Of a stretch of 64,000 nucleotides of DNA, positions 7,930-18,300 are shown piece after piece. The first letter of the stretch is position 1, and each line of letters begins with the position of its first letter. The translations under genes and the position numbers were made by a program. The stretch comes from AV40 sp038230255. GTDB taxonomy: Bacteria; Verrucomicrobiota; Verrucomicrobiia; Chthoniobacterales; UBA10450. Location of the stretch: NCBI GenBank assembly GCA_038230255.1, contig JBBRNP010000008.1, positions 106,466-170,465 of the forward strand, read 5' to 3'. Below the pieces are notes generated by a model. The model did no database searches. It saw only the letters and a list, made by a program, of their open reading frames with translations, and was not told where the DNA came from.

Positions 7930-9158
7930 ACAGCCGTGGGTTCGACTCCTGCCATAGCGTGTCCCGCGATCCACCCGGTGGTCCAAGCGGCTTGGAAATT
8001 AAAACCGCCGGTGATACCGTCGATGTCGAGCAGCTCGCCCGCAAAAAAGAGATTCGGTGTGATCCGGCTTTCCATGGTTTTGAAATTGATCTCGCGCAAT
8101 CTCACGCCACCGCAAGTAACAAACTCCTCTTTGTTTAGCGACTTCCCATCGACCTCGAGTTCCGTCGCGCGCAGCTGCCGAATCAGTTCGTTCATTCCGG
8201 CGCGCGTCAGCGAAGTCCAGGTCGTTTCCGGAGAAACGCCGGCGTTGGAAACCAAGTTTTCCCAAAGTCGTGCCGGAATTGCGCCGATGGGTGAATTATT
8301 TACTCGCCGGGTCGCTTCCATTTGTCTCCGAGATTGAAACTCGGATCGGAGTTCGTCTTCCTTCATCTGCGGAACCCAATTCACACGAAGCGAGAAACGA
8401 TATTCCTTCTCGTGCAAGACGCGGGCGCCCCAGGCGGAGAGTCGTAACACAGCGGGCCCGCTGATTCCGTTGTGCGTGACAAGCAACGGCCCGCGCTCGC
8501 GCAATTTTTCTGCGGATAACTCCACGTCGCCCACTGATATCCCCGGCAATGATCGCAGCCAGGGCGCTGCGACATGGAGCGAAAAAAGCGAGGGCACCGG
8601 CGATTCGATCGTGTGACCAAGCGAGGCCGCGAGCTCGGCGCCACCGATGCTTCGGCAACCACCCGTCGCAAGAAGCAGCCGGTCGCACGTCGTCGATTCT
8701 CCGTCAGTTAATTTCAAATCAAATCCACCTCCGGTTCGGACGCGCGCGCTTTCGACGCCTTTGCGGGTGAATAGTCGAACGCCAGCGTTCTTCGCTTCCT
8801 TAATTAAACAATCGATGACGGTTTCCGATGAATCCGTCACCGGAAAGATTCGTCCGTCCTCTTCCCGCTTGAGGCGGACGCCACGCGCTTCGAACCAGGC
8901 AATCGTGTCCTCCGCTGAAAATCGGTGGAACGGCGAAATGAGCTCCCGCTCGCCGCGCGGATAACGGGTCGTGAACGTCCGTGGATCGAACAAAGCGTGG
9001 GTTACATTGCAACGCCCGCCGCCGGAAATGCGCACCTTGGAAAGAAATTCCGAGGTCCGCTCGAAGAGCGAAACTTTGCAACTCCCGTTGGCACGCGCGG
9101 CGGCGATCGCTCCAAAAAAACCGGCGGCACCGCCACCCACGATCACGATTTCAGTCAC
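7926..9158 (-). CDS. HI0933/YhiN family flavoprotein
   Basis: A 410-residue NAD(P)/FAD-dependent oxidoreductase. The Rossmann motif IVGGGAAGFFGA is at residues 6-17, the family motif SGGGRCNVTH at about 45-54, and the C-terminal FAD-contact motif GITGGFNFQAAWTTGW near residue 380. The substrate of this family is not settled. It overlaps the YkgJ-type gene by four bases, so the two are translationally coupled and may share a redox or metal role. Confidence 0.88.
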   Translation of the reverse strand: MTEIVIVGGGAAGFFGAIAAARANGSCKVSLFERTSEFLSKVRISGGGRCNVTHALFDPRTFTTRYPRGERELISPFHRFSAEDTIAWFEARGVRLKREEDGRIFPVTDSSETVIDCLIKEAKNAGVRLFTRKGVESARVRTGGGFDLKLTDGESTTCDRLLLATGGCRSIGGAELAASLGHTIESPVPSLFSLHVAAPWLRSLPGISVGDVELSAEKLRERGPLLVTHNGISGPAVLRLSAWGARVLHEKEYRFSLRVNWVPQMKEDELRSEFQSRRQMEATRRVNNSPIGAIPARLWENLVSNAGVSPETTWTSLTRAGMNELIRQLRATELEVDGKSLNKEEFVTCGGVRLREINFKTMESRITPNLFFAGELLDIDGITGGFNFQAAWTTGWIAGHAMAGVEPTAV

Positions 9159-9225
9159 TCGCTAACTTATCGATAAAATGCGGACCGCATTCGAAAATTA
9201 GAGGCGGACCGTGGCAGGAAAACAA

Positions 9226-9265
9226 AACGCCCGGCGGCGAGCATTCGCTCAGTCCGCCAGGCGTT
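9226..9265. terminator. Hairpin between the flavoprotein gene and a secreted-protein gene
   Basis: AACGCCCGGCGG pairs with CCGCCAGGCGTT (one mismatch) across a 16-base loop, just downstream of the minus-strand gene ending at 9314. A second small hairpin (GCTTGG/CCAAGC) sits at 9275-9298. It probably ends transcription of the 9314-9682 gene. Confidence 0.55.
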
Positions 9266-9313
9266 GAATTGCTAGCTTGGCTTTAAAATCAACCAAGCAA
9301 CTCGGGCCGGAAC

Positions 9314-9682
9314 TTAGTGCCGTTCCGGCGTCAGGGTAACTTTATCAACTACCATGTCGTCGCCATGTCGCACGTAATGAACGTGAACCTTTGAATCTTT
9401 TCTAATTTTTGAGGGTTGGATAACTTTTCCGTGTGCATTCACGAAGGTGACGGTCTTGTCGAACTTGTAATGCATCGGCTCGGACGCTTCGGTTTTCAGG
9501 ATCAGGGAATCGCCCGGAGTAAAATCCGTAACGGTGCCGAAACTTTCGGTTGTCGTGGTGGTGGTTTCAGTCATTCCGTTGGGTTGCGTGGCAACCTTGG
9601 TGGAAGACGTATGGGTTTGCGCGAACGCCACTGAGCCCATCAGGGCTGTGGCAAACACGACGCTAACGATTGATCTAATCAT
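9314..9682 (-). CDS. Secreted protein, paralogue of the gene at 9950
   Basis: A 122-residue protein with a signal peptide (cleavage likely after AFA-Q at about residue 21), a Thr-rich stretch (TETTTTTTESFGT) and a compact beta-rich domain with FTPGDSLIL, HYKFDKTVTFV and VHVHYVRHGDDMVVDKV. The neighbour at 9950-10279 has the same order of motifs, so this is a tandem duplication. No function is recognised; it is likely periplasmic or surface-located. Confidence 0.75.
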   Translation of the reverse strand: MIRSIVSVVFATALMGSVAFAQTHTSSTKVATQPNGMTETTTTTTESFGTVTDFTPGDSLILKTEASEPMHYKFDKTVTFVNAHGKVIQPSKIRKDSKVHVHYVRHGDDMVVDKVTLTPERH

Positions 9683-9871
9683 AGAAACTAACTTTCTAGT
9701 TTACTGAGTTGCTGCAGTGATCGCAGCGAAAGGCCATCCGGTTCGTAGTTCCGAAGGAATTCGGCGAACCAGGGAGGGTAAATAGATGCGGCAGTTGTCT
9801 AGTATAGTCCGATAAAGACTCTCGCGCCTTAACAATCGCCCCTGCGAACCGGGTCACAATCACTGTACGCA

Positions 9872-9928
9872 AATCGCGCCTTTCCGCTTCGCGTGAAACA
9901 AATTCAGCGAAGCAGAGAAGGCGCGATT
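9872..9928. terminator. Long hairpin downstream of the 9950 gene
   Basis: AATCGCGCCTT at 9872 pairs with AAGGCGCGATT ending at 9928; an inner CGCTTCGC/GCGAAGC arm extends the stem. It lies directly after the stop of the minus-strand gene at 9950 and is a probable terminator. The remaining gap from 9683 to 9871 shows no gene. Confidence 0.6.
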
Positions 9929-9949
9929 GTTAGTTGTCGAACTTAGCTC

Positions 9950-10279
9950 TTAATCCTCGTCGACGATCACGCGGTCAACAAGCATGCTGTCGCCTTCACC
10001 AACGTAGTGAACACGAACCGGCGCGCCCACTTTGATTCTGGTGCGCACGGTCGCTTCGTCGAGTTCCTTACCGCTTCTGGTCACGTAAACGACCTTTTTT
10101 CCGAAGCGATAATGTCTCGGACCGGCACTTTCCTTCAGCACAATGGTGCTACCCGGAGAAAACTCCGTGATTGTGCCGTTGCCCTCAGTCGTGGTCGTAG
10201 TTGTAGTGGTTTCAGAAACCTGTCCCCACGCGAACGAAGCCGCGACTGCCAATGCCATACTGAGTATTAACTTTTTCAT
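9950..10279 (-). CDS. Secreted protein, paralogue of the gene at 9314
   Basis: A 109-residue protein with signal peptide MKKLILSMALAVAASFAWGQ, a Thr-rich stretch and the same domain as the neighbour: ITEFSPGSTIVLKES, HYRFGKKVVYV and VRVHYVGEGDSMLVDRV. The stretches FxPGxxxxLK, HYxFxKxVxxV and VxVHYVxxGDxMxVDxV are shared by both copies. Function unknown. Confidence 0.75.
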   Translation of the reverse strand: MKKLILSMALAVAASFAWGQVSETTTTTTTTEGNGTITEFSPGSTIVLKESAGPRHYRFGKKVVYVTRSGKELDEATVRTRIKVGAPVRVHYVGEGDSMLVDRVIVDED

Positions 10280-10437
10280 CTATAATTAGACGAGCCACCG
10301 CCCGTCATATTCGGATTTCATTGAGCGTTTCTCGGCAATTTGCCGAGAAAGTCGGACGCGGCCTGACCGCGATTGTGTCGTGCCTTGGCGAACCTAAAAT
10401 TCTCGACTTCAATTTCATCGCCGGTCACAAAGATGCG

Positions 10438-11277
10438 ATGGAACCGAGCCCGTCACCACCTCCTCTACCTTCAATGCCGCAACCGCCCCGCGGAAATTGG
10501 TGGCAGCGAAACTGGAAATGGTTTGTCCCAACCGGTTGCCTGACGCTCATCGTCATGGCGGTCCTGTTTGTCGCATGCATCGTCTTTCTTGCCTTCGGCG
10601 TCATGAAATCCTCGGACGCGTACAAACTCGCGGTCGCGCGCGCAAAAAGCGACCAACGCGTTGTGGCCGCGCTCGGAACTCCGATTAGCGAAGGAATGTT
10701 CAGTTCCGGGAAGACAAACGTGAACGGACCTTCCGGCGAAGCGGATATCGCGATTCCGGTCTCCGGAGCGAAAGGAAAGGCGACGATTTATGCGGTAGCG
10801 ACGAAATCTGAGGGGACCTGGAGCTTTTCGAAACTAAACGTCAAGATCGATGGCACCGGCGAAACGATTGATCTCAACGAAACCGAATCGGCGCCGAATA
10901 AGGAAGAAGCTGTCGCGAAAAAAGGCGCTCCTCACGCAAACGTCCGCGTGACATCGATCACGCTCGCCCGCGAACAAGGGGGCGAATTAAAACCGGTGAA
11001 GAATTTCAGGCGCGCCGACAACCCGGAACATATCGTCGTTATGCTGAGCGAGGGAAACTCGGGCGCGCATGTCAGAACTGTTTGGACGAATCTAAACGCC
11101 GGCGGCGCGCACGATCAGAAACTTTGGGAAAAGGAATTGATTTTGGACATGCCAAATCCGCGGGCTGATTTCTCTCTTTCCAACACCAACAGCAGGAAAT
11201 TCCCGGGCGGCGATTACAAGATCGATATCTACCTGGATGACAAGCTCGTCGACACGGTGCGCTACAAGGTTCAATAA
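10438..11277 (+). CDS. Membrane protein with Coa1/Tim21-like domain
   Basis: From ATG 10438 the 279-residue product starts with a Pro-rich cytoplasmic segment (MEPSPSPPPLPSMPQPP). A single membrane helix at about residues 32-55 follows, then a domain resembling cytochrome oxidase assembly factor Coa1 (VAALGTPISEGMF, SGAKGKATIYAVATKSEG, WSFSKLNVKIDG). The second half (VTSITLAREQ, HIVVMLSEG, GGDYKIDIYLDDKLV) is a beta domain of unknown role. The frame is open 39 codons further upstream but without membrane or domain features. Confidence 0.7.
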   Translation: MEPSPSPPPLPSMPQPPRGNWWQRNWKWFVPTGCLTLIVMAVLFVACIVFLAFGVMKSSDAYKLAVARAKSDQRVVAALGTPISEGMFSSGKTNVNGPSGEADIAIPVSGAKGKATIYAVATKSEGTWSFSKLNVKIDGTGETIDLNETESAPNKEEAVAKKGAPHANVRVTSITLAREQGGELKPVKNFRRADNPEHIVVMLSEGNSGAHVRTVWTNLNAGGAHDQKLWEKELILDMPNPRADFSLSNTNSRKFPGGDYKIDIYLDDKLVDTVRYKVQ

Positions 11278-11364
11278 ACGCCCTCGCTTTTGACTTGCCG
11301 TCGAATTTGCAGGTTGTCATCCTACCTGGCGCAGACCCACTCGGTTAACCAAAAGGAGATCAAT

Positions 11365-12105
11365 ATGTTTGGTCGGATTCTCGCGTTTCTCTACGGGCTA
11401 GTTTGTTATCTCATCTTCCTGATTTCATTTTTGTATGCGATCGCTTTTGTCGGCAATATCGGCATCGTCCCGAAGACGATCGATTCGGGAACGGCCGGGC
11501 CGCTGACAAGAGCGCTCATTATCAACGCCATTTTGCTGAGTTTGTTTGCGGTGCAGCACAGTGTGATGGCGCGGCAATGGTTTAAACGGGCGTGGAAGAG
11601 AATTGTCCCCGAGCCGGTTGAACGCAGTACTTACGTCGTGCTCGCGAGCTTGGTCTTGTTGCTCCTCTATTGGAAATGGGAACCGATGAAAGGGATCATC
11701 TGGGACGTGCGCAATCCGAACGGACGCGCCGTGCTGACTGGCCTTTTTTGGATCGGCTGGGGTTTGGTCCTGGTTTCCACTTATCTCATCGATCACTTCG
11801 GTCTCTTTGGGATGAAGCAGGTCTATAACTACTTGGTTGGAAAACACGATGAACCGCCGCCATTCAAAACGCCGACCTTGTATAAAATGGTGCGGCATCC
11901 GCTTTATCTCGGATTCATCATCGCGTTCTGGGCGACGCCAAAGATGACGACGGGCCATCTCTTCTTCGCGATCATGACCACGGCTTACATCCTCGTCGCC
12001 ATCCAATTCGAAGAGCGCGACCTGATGCGTTTCTACGGCGACAACTACCGGCGATATCGCGAACAAGTCTCGATGTTGTTTCCGCTTCGGCTGCGGAAAC
12101 GGTAG
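11365..12105 (+). CDS. MddA-like/isoprenylcysteine methyltransferase family membrane protein
   Basis: A 246-residue membrane protein whose start at 11365 is set by AAGGAG seven bases upstream. It has about five membrane helices. The C-terminal signature YKMVRHPLYLGFIIAFWATP and a late EERDL...YGDNYRRYREQVSML match the isoprenylcysteine carboxyl methyltransferase/NnrU/MddA superfamily, where this part binds S-adenosylmethionine. The closest fit by length and by the HSVMARQWFKR segment is MddA, which methylates methanethiol to dimethyl sulfide. Substrate assignment is an inference. Confidence 0.72.
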   Translation: MFGRILAFLYGLVCYLIFLISFLYAIAFVGNIGIVPKTIDSGTAGPLTRALIINAILLSLFAVQHSVMARQWFKRAWKRIVPEPVERSTYVVLASLVLLLLYWKWEPMKGIIWDVRNPNGRAVLTGLFWIGWGLVLVSTYLIDHFGLFGMKQVYNYLVGKHDEPPPFKTPTLYKMVRHPLYLGFIIAFWATPKMTTGHLFFAIMTTAYILVAIQFEERDLMRFYGDNYRRYREQVSMLFPLRLRKR

Positions 12106-12123
12106 GCAAACCAAATCAGGCTT

Positions 12124-12185
12124 CTGTAGGGGAAGGCGTTGCCTTCCCGCTATTTAAAAAGGGAAGCTAACAGCTTCCTCTACAG
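12124..12185. repeat. Two-hairpin palindromic element, CTGTAG...CTACAG
   Basis: 62 bp between the methyltransferase gene and thrC (convergent). The ends CTGTAG and CTACAG enclose two hairpins: GGGAAGGC-gtt-GCCTTCCC and GGAAGCT-aac-AGCTTCC, joined by an AT-rich linker. The same design is seen at 55224-55290 and inside uvrB at 50331-50390. It may also serve as a bidirectional terminator. Confidence 0.75.
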
Positions 12186-12216
12186 AACAATCTGCGTTAT
12201 CCGCGTAATCCGCGGT

Positions 12217-13371
12217 TCATGGAAAGCAGTCGAGATATTTGATACCGGAGCCGGTGTTGAAAATGACGACGCGCTCGCCAATCTCGATCTTGCCCGAGGC
12301 GCGAAGTGTCTTGAGCGCCACGAAACAGGCAGCGCCTTCCGGTGCGACGAACAAACCTTCTTTGGAACCAACTTCGCGCACCGCCCGGATCATTTCGTCG
12401 TCATCAACTGCGACTGCGCCGCCATTCGATTTGCGAAGAATTTCCAGCATCAAGAAGTCGCCAATCGCTTTTGGAACGCGCAAGCCCGAAGCGAGGGTGT
12501 GCGCATTTGGAAATTCGGTGGCGAATTTTTCGCCGGTTTCAAAGGCGCGGACGATCGGCGCACAGCCGCTCGCTTGAACGGAAAACATTCGCGGCCGCTT
12601 GTTGTCGATCCAACCGAGCGCTTCCATTTCATCGAACGCTTTCCACATTCCGATCAGGCCAGTGCCGCCGCCGGTTGGATAAAGAATGACGTCGGGTAAT
12701 TTCCAATTCAGTTGCTCGGCGATTTCGTAACCGAGCGTTTTCTTGCCTTCGATCCGATACGGCTCTTTCAACGTCGACATGTCGAACCAGCCTTCTTTCT
12801 CTTTTCGGCGCGCGATCTCGGCTCCGCAGTCGGTGATCAATCCGTCGATTAACGTCACGTGCGCGCCGAGCTCGCGGCATTCGATGATGTTCGCGCGCGG
12901 CGTGTCACGCGGCATGAAGATGTGGGCTTCGAGCCCAGCGCGCGCGGCGTAAGCGGCGAGGGCGCCACCTGCGTTTCCAGCACTGGGGGCTGCGAGCTTC
13001 TTCGCGCCCAGATATTTCGCCATCGAAACGGCCACGCTCATTCCGCGCGCTTTGAAACTTTGCGTCGGATTCAACGATTCGTCTTTGATCCAAAGATCGA
13101 CATCGTCGGCGAAGGCTTTTGCGCGTAACAACGGCGTTCCGCCTTCGCCTAACGAGATCGACTCCGCATCTTCTGGCAATGGCAACAATTCGCGATAACG
13201 CCAAAGCGATTTCTCTAGCGTCAGCAACGCCTCACGGCTGATTCCGCGAGCCGCCGCCTTCAGGTCGACAATCGCGAAAAGCGGTTTGCCGCAGACAGTG
13301 CACAGATTTTGCAGGCGCGACCAACCATGCCGCAGTCCGCAAGCGGTGCATTCAAGGTGAGTGAGAAACAC
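12217..13371 (-). CDS. thrC: Threonine synthase
   Basis: A 384-residue PLP enzyme converting O-phosphohomoserine to threonine. A zinc-ribbon-like N-terminus (Cys8, 11, 24, 27) precedes the catalytic domain, as in many archaeal-type threonine synthases. The PLP lysine is Lys107 in NPTQSFKARG; SAGNAGGALAAYAARAG and PTGGGTGLIGMW form the substrate and PLP-phosphate loops. It stands alone, divergent from the symporter gene. The 10-mer at 13093 encodes Val-Asp-Leu next to the active site segment. Confidence 0.92.
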   Translation of the reverse strand: MFLTHLECTACGLRHGWSRLQNLCTVCGKPLFAIVDLKAAARGISREALLTLEKSLWRYRELLPLPEDAESISLGEGGTPLLRAKAFADDVDLWIKDESLNPTQSFKARGMSVAVSMAKYLGAKKLAAPSAGNAGGALAAYAARAGLEAHIFMPRDTPRANIIECRELGAHVTLIDGLITDCGAEIARRKEKEGWFDMSTLKEPYRIEGKKTLGYEIAEQLNWKLPDVILYPTGGGTGLIGMWKAFDEMEALGWIDNKRPRMFSVQASGCAPIVRAFETGEKFATEFPNAHTLASGLRVPKAIGDFLMLEILRKSNGGAVAVDDDEMIRAVREVGSKEGLFVAPEGAACFVALKTLRASGKIEIGERVVIFNTGSGIKYLDCFP

Positions 13372-13405
13372 GCAACAATGGAGCGCATGCGCGCGAAGTT
13401 GAAAA

Positions 13406-13493
13406 GGTGGATCGGCCGCTCCGCGGGCGATGCTAAATTAATGCGGCTTCGCCGCCATCTCTTGGCATCGAGCAAGGGACTGCTCGATCCACC
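13406..13493. repeat. Cloverleaf-type intergenic repeat, copy 2 of 4
   Basis: An 88-bp copy in reverse orientation to copy 1, lying in the divergent promoter region between thrC and the symporter gene. Its right half reads AGCAAGGGACTGCT, the complement of the arm in copies 1 and 4. Confidence 0.85.
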
Positions 13494-13519
13494 TCGCGCT
13501 TTGTGCTAAAAGCGGCGCG

Positions 13520-14872
13520 ATGACCTCCATCGCTTCAACGCGAGTTCGCCGACCGTGGTATCGGCCGTCGCTGACAACGCAGATCATGATTGGTCTCGTC
13601 GTCGGCGCGTTGATCGGCTGGCTGGAGCCCGATTGGGGCAACAAAGTTTATTTCCTGCGCGACATCTTCATCAACCTGATCAAGTCGATCATCGCGCCGT
13701 TGGTTTTCTCCACCATCGTCGTCGGCATCGCCGGCGCGGGCGCGTTGAAAAAAGTCGGACGGATGGGACTGAAAGCACTGGTCTATTTTGAAATTGTCAC
13801 CACCGCAGCGCTTTTCATCGGCCTGGCGGTCGTGAATTTCATGAAACCGGGCGCAGGCGTCACCTTGGCGGCGGCCAACACCGACGTCATAAAGACGATC
13901 GGCCAGGCCCATCCCAAAACGCTGGTCGAGACGATCGTCCACGCGTTTCCGTCGAGCGTGATCGACGCGATGGTGCACGGCGACGTTCTTCAGATCGTCG
14001 CTTTCAGCGTCTTGTTCGCGATCGCCGTTTCGGCGGTCGGCGAGAAAGGACGGCCGATCGTCCGCGCGATGGAAAGTCTTTCCCAGATCATGTTCAAGTT
14101 CACCAATTACGTGATGATGTTTGCGCCGATCGGCGTGGGTGCGGCCATGGCGCACACCATCGGCACGCAAGGACCCGGCGTGCTGATCAACCTCGGGAAA
14201 CTGATCCTCTCGCTTTATCTCGCGCTGATCATTTTAATCGTAATCGTTTTTGGAATCGTGGCCTTCATCATACGTCTGCCGATTCGCCAATTTTTCCGCG
14301 CAGTGCGCGAGCCGGCCGCATTGGCATTCGCGACCACGAGCAGCGAATCAGCGTTGCCGAAGGCGATGCAGGCGATGGAACGATTCGGCGTGCCGCGTCA
14401 TATCGTCGGCTTCGTTATGCCGACCGGTTACTCATTCAATCTCGACGGCTCGACCCTTTATCTGGCGGTGGCGTCGGTGTTCGTGGCGCAGGCTGCTGAA
14501 ACGACAATGGGCTGGCACATGGGACTCGGTCAGCAAATTACAATGATGCTGACGTTGATGCTGACTTCGAAGGGCGTGGCCGCGGTGCCGCGCGCGTCGC
14601 TCGTAATTTTATTGGCAACGCTGAACACTTTTGTGCCGGCGGGGCTCGGTCCGATTGCCGTCGCCATTATTTTCGGCGTGGATGAGCTCATGGATATGGG
14701 GCGCACTTGTGTAAACGTGATCGGGAATTGTTTGGCGACGGTTGTGGTCGCGCGCTGGGAAAAAGAGTTCGACGAAAATCGCGCGCGAGTTTTTGGAACG
14801 CCGCAAGAAGCGGAGTTGGATTTGAAATCCGGCGATGTCGCTTTCGCCGACGCGGTTCGGCAAGGCGACTAG
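13520..14872 (+). CDS. Dicarboxylate/amino acid:cation symporter (DAACS family)
   Basis: A 450-residue inner-membrane symporter of the GltP/DctA family, importing glutamate, aspartate or C4-dicarboxylates with H+ or Na+. It shows eight helices plus the two re-entrant loops: the serine-rich motif TTSSESALPKAM (HP1), GFVMPTGYSFNLDGSTLY (TM7, NMDGT-like motif as NLDGS) and the later SKGVAAVPRASLVIL (HP2). The C-terminal tail is cytoplasmic. Substrate cannot be fixed from sequence. It is a single gene. Confidence 0.92.
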   Translation: MTSIASTRVRRPWYRPSLTTQIMIGLVVGALIGWLEPDWGNKVYFLRDIFINLIKSIIAPLVFSTIVVGIAGAGALKKVGRMGLKALVYFEIVTTAALFIGLAVVNFMKPGAGVTLAAANTDVIKTIGQAHPKTLVETIVHAFPSSVIDAMVHGDVLQIVAFSVLFAIAVSAVGEKGRPIVRAMESLSQIMFKFTNYVMMFAPIGVGAAMAHTIGTQGPGVLINLGKLILSLYLALIILIVIVFGIVAFIIRLPIRQFFRAVREPAALAFATTSSESALPKAMQAMERFGVPRHIVGFVMPTGYSFNLDGSTLYLAVASVFVAQAAETTMGWHMGLGQQITMMLTLMLTSKGVAAVPRASLVILLATLNTFVPAGLGPIAVAIIFGVDELMDMGRTCVNVIGNCLATVVVARWEKEFDENRARVFGTPQEAELDLKSGDVAFADAVRQGD

Positions 14873-14898
14873 GGTCCGAGCCGGACGGGCGGCAATCA

Positions 14899-16033
14899 CT
14901 ACATTTTCAGCGCGGCGCGCAGATGCGGGACGAGTCGTTTGCTGAATTCGACCGAGTCACCGGCGGACAAATGCGACCACTCGGGACAATTGAATCCGGC
15001 CAGATCCGAAAAATCGGAATAATAAATGCCGGGAGCGCCCGTCATTTTTAAGAGCGGGTCCCAGGTTTGCGCGCGCGGCGTGTCCCGATCTTCCAATTCT
15101 TTCAGGCCGCCGCTATGAGGAAATCGAACGAAGACAATCTTGCCGCCGCGAGCACGGATTTTCTCGATCGCCGCGGCGGTATCGCGAAAGCGGCCTCCGA
15201 TCGCCTCCCCAATTTTCGCCATGAAAACCTCTTTTGGAATGTAAGTCGGCGGAGGTGGCGGTGTGAAAAGCGGGATCCAAATTTGCTGAATTCTTTTGGC
15301 AAGTTCACTGCCCGGCTGCGCGCACCCTTCAACCATCCGGGCGCGGCGTTCGCGATCGATTGTACCGAAATAAGGCGGGAGCGTCGGTGGAACGAGAGCT
15401 CCAGGGCGATTTGGAATCGGCATGCGCTTCAGCAGATCATCGAGCGTTAGTTCCTCCTGTTTTAGAAACGCGACATGTTCTTCCAACGGAAACGCGAGAT
15501 ACTGACTCGCGCGCTGGGCCGGGGTTTGGGAATGAGACCGCTTCACCGCTTTTTCGCCGCGCTCCATCGGCGGCGTACCGGGGGGCGCAAAAAATAATCG
15601 CGGAACGAAACTGCAAATGACGGTGCCATGGAAGCTCTCATCCTTCGCCAAGTCGGCGAGCACCGGATAACCGCAGCCGCCGCCCATGGCGAGTTGGACC
15701 GGACGCTTGCCCAGACCTTTTTCCATTTCGTCAAGATCGACATCGTACCAACCGCGCGAATCGCCGATGATTACGACCGACTCGGGGGTGACGCTTCGCC
15801 GTCGTAACGTCCAGAGATCTTCGTTATCATTAAGAGTCGGTCCGTAACCGATCGAGCGAACGTACGCTTCCCACGCGATTGTTGCGCTGGCGACAATGAG
15901 GACGACCACGACCGTCATTTTGCGCCACGGCACCGGTGGAATGGGCCTTTCAAATTCCATCGGTGGGCCGCCGTGGATTTGTTCGGCCCGCGACGGTTTC
16001 CGAAAAAACAACCGCGGAAGGCGAAGTCGTTCC

Positions 16034-16059
<26 letters not shown>
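14899..16059 (-). CDS. SGNH/AlgJ-DltD-like partner of an MBOAT acyltransferase
   Basis: A 386-residue protein with one N-terminal membrane helix (about residues 48-64) and an extracytoplasmic domain. It shows an SGNH-like block VVIIGDSRGW with Ser101, and a C-terminal EWSHLSAGDS where Asp/His of the triad would lie. It overlaps the end of an MBOAT gene by 26 bp, the usual pairing of AlgI/DltB-type transferases with an AlgJ/DltD-type partner that handles or transfers the acyl group. The target polymer is unknown. The 10-mer at 15733 encodes Val-Asp-Leu. Confidence 0.7.
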
Positions 16060-17455
<1,396 letters not shown>

Positions 17456-17709
17456 GACGAAATTCGATTGCGTTAAACTGCTCGATCGAGCAGCCGATTT
17501 AGGTCAGCCATGGTTGAGGCAGACGTTTTAGATGTTGTTTCGCTGTCTGGCAAGATCGACATCGTCCCTTTCCGCCGGCGCCGCTTTCGTCGAAAATAGC
17601 CCGGCCTTTCAAGGCTTCTGTCGCCCTAAAGGACTACTTGTACTCCGTATTATGGTCCCAGCGCTAAAGCGCTGGGCTATTTCCATGGGAACTTGAGTTA
17701 AGCAAAGTT
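17456..17709. other. Divergent intergenic region with palindromes and a 10-mer
   Basis: No gene is seen. It holds a perfect 16-bp palindrome CTGCTCGATCGAGCAG (17478-17493) close to the MBOAT start, an AAGATCGACA copy (17552-17561), and the hairpin CCCAGCGC-taaa-GCGCTGGG (17657-17676) shortly before the hydrolase gene. Promoters for both divergent genes must lie here, but none is convincing by eye. Confidence 0.6.
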
Positions 17710-18300
17710 GTGAAACCGTTTTTTCTTTTCGCCCCCGGCGCGGGCGCGCCGTCATCGCACCCGTGGATGCAGCGTTGGAAGCAAAGGCTCTCGCAAATCG
17801 GCGAGGTTGAGACGTTCGATTACGATTACATGCGCGAAGGGCGTAAGCGTCCCGATCGATTACCGCAATTAATCTCAGCGCACCGCGCACCGCTCGCAGC
17901 AGCGCGCACGAAAACATTCGGGCCAATCTTCCTGATCGGCAAAAGCATGGGCGGCCGAATTGGTTGTCATGTGGCTTGGGAAGAAAAAGTGAATGGCCTC
18001 GTTTGCCTCGGTTATCCGCTTTGCGCGATGGGCGACCGCTCGAAACTGCGCGATCAAGTGCTGCGCGATTTGCGCGCGCCGGTTCTTTTCGTTCAAGGCA
18101 CGCGCGATTTGCTTTGCCCGTTGGATTTGCTCGAATCGGTTCGATCAGAAATGAGCGCACCGAATTTTCTCTTTGTTGTCGAAGGCGGAGATCATTCCCT
18201 CCTCGTCAGGAAGAAAGATCTCGGAAACAAAACACAGGAGGATGTCGATCAACGAATCGCGAAAGCGATCGGCGATTTTGTCGCGCGGAACTTAGCTTAG
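17710..18300 (+). CDS. Alpha/beta hydrolase of the Tex30/KANL3-like family
   Basis: A 196-residue hydrolase. The nucleophile elbow is GKSMGGR (Ser near residue 79), the acid is in FVQGTRDLLCP, and the histidine is in EGGDHSLL. The N-terminus FLFAPGAGAPSSHPWM forms the oxyanion region. This family is compact and lacks a lid; its bacterial substrates are unknown. The start is GTG. The 3' end overlaps the end of convergent speA by 9 bp. Confidence 0.8.
   Translation: MKPFFLFAPGAGAPSSHPWMQRWKQRLSQIGEVETFDYDYMREGRKRPDRLPQLISAHRAPLAAARTKTFGPIFLIGKSMGGRIGCHVAWEEKVNGLVCLGYPLCAMGDRSKLRDQVLRDLRAPVLFVQGTRDLLCPLDLLESVRSEMSAPNFLFVVEGGDHSLLVRKKDLGNKTQEDVDQRIAKAIGDFVARNLA

Noticed and set aside
17657..17676. 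Hairpin CCCAGCGCTAAAGCGCTGGG as terminator
   Set aside because: No T-run follows, and it lies upstream of the hydrolase gene, not behind a gene; left as part of the intergenic description.
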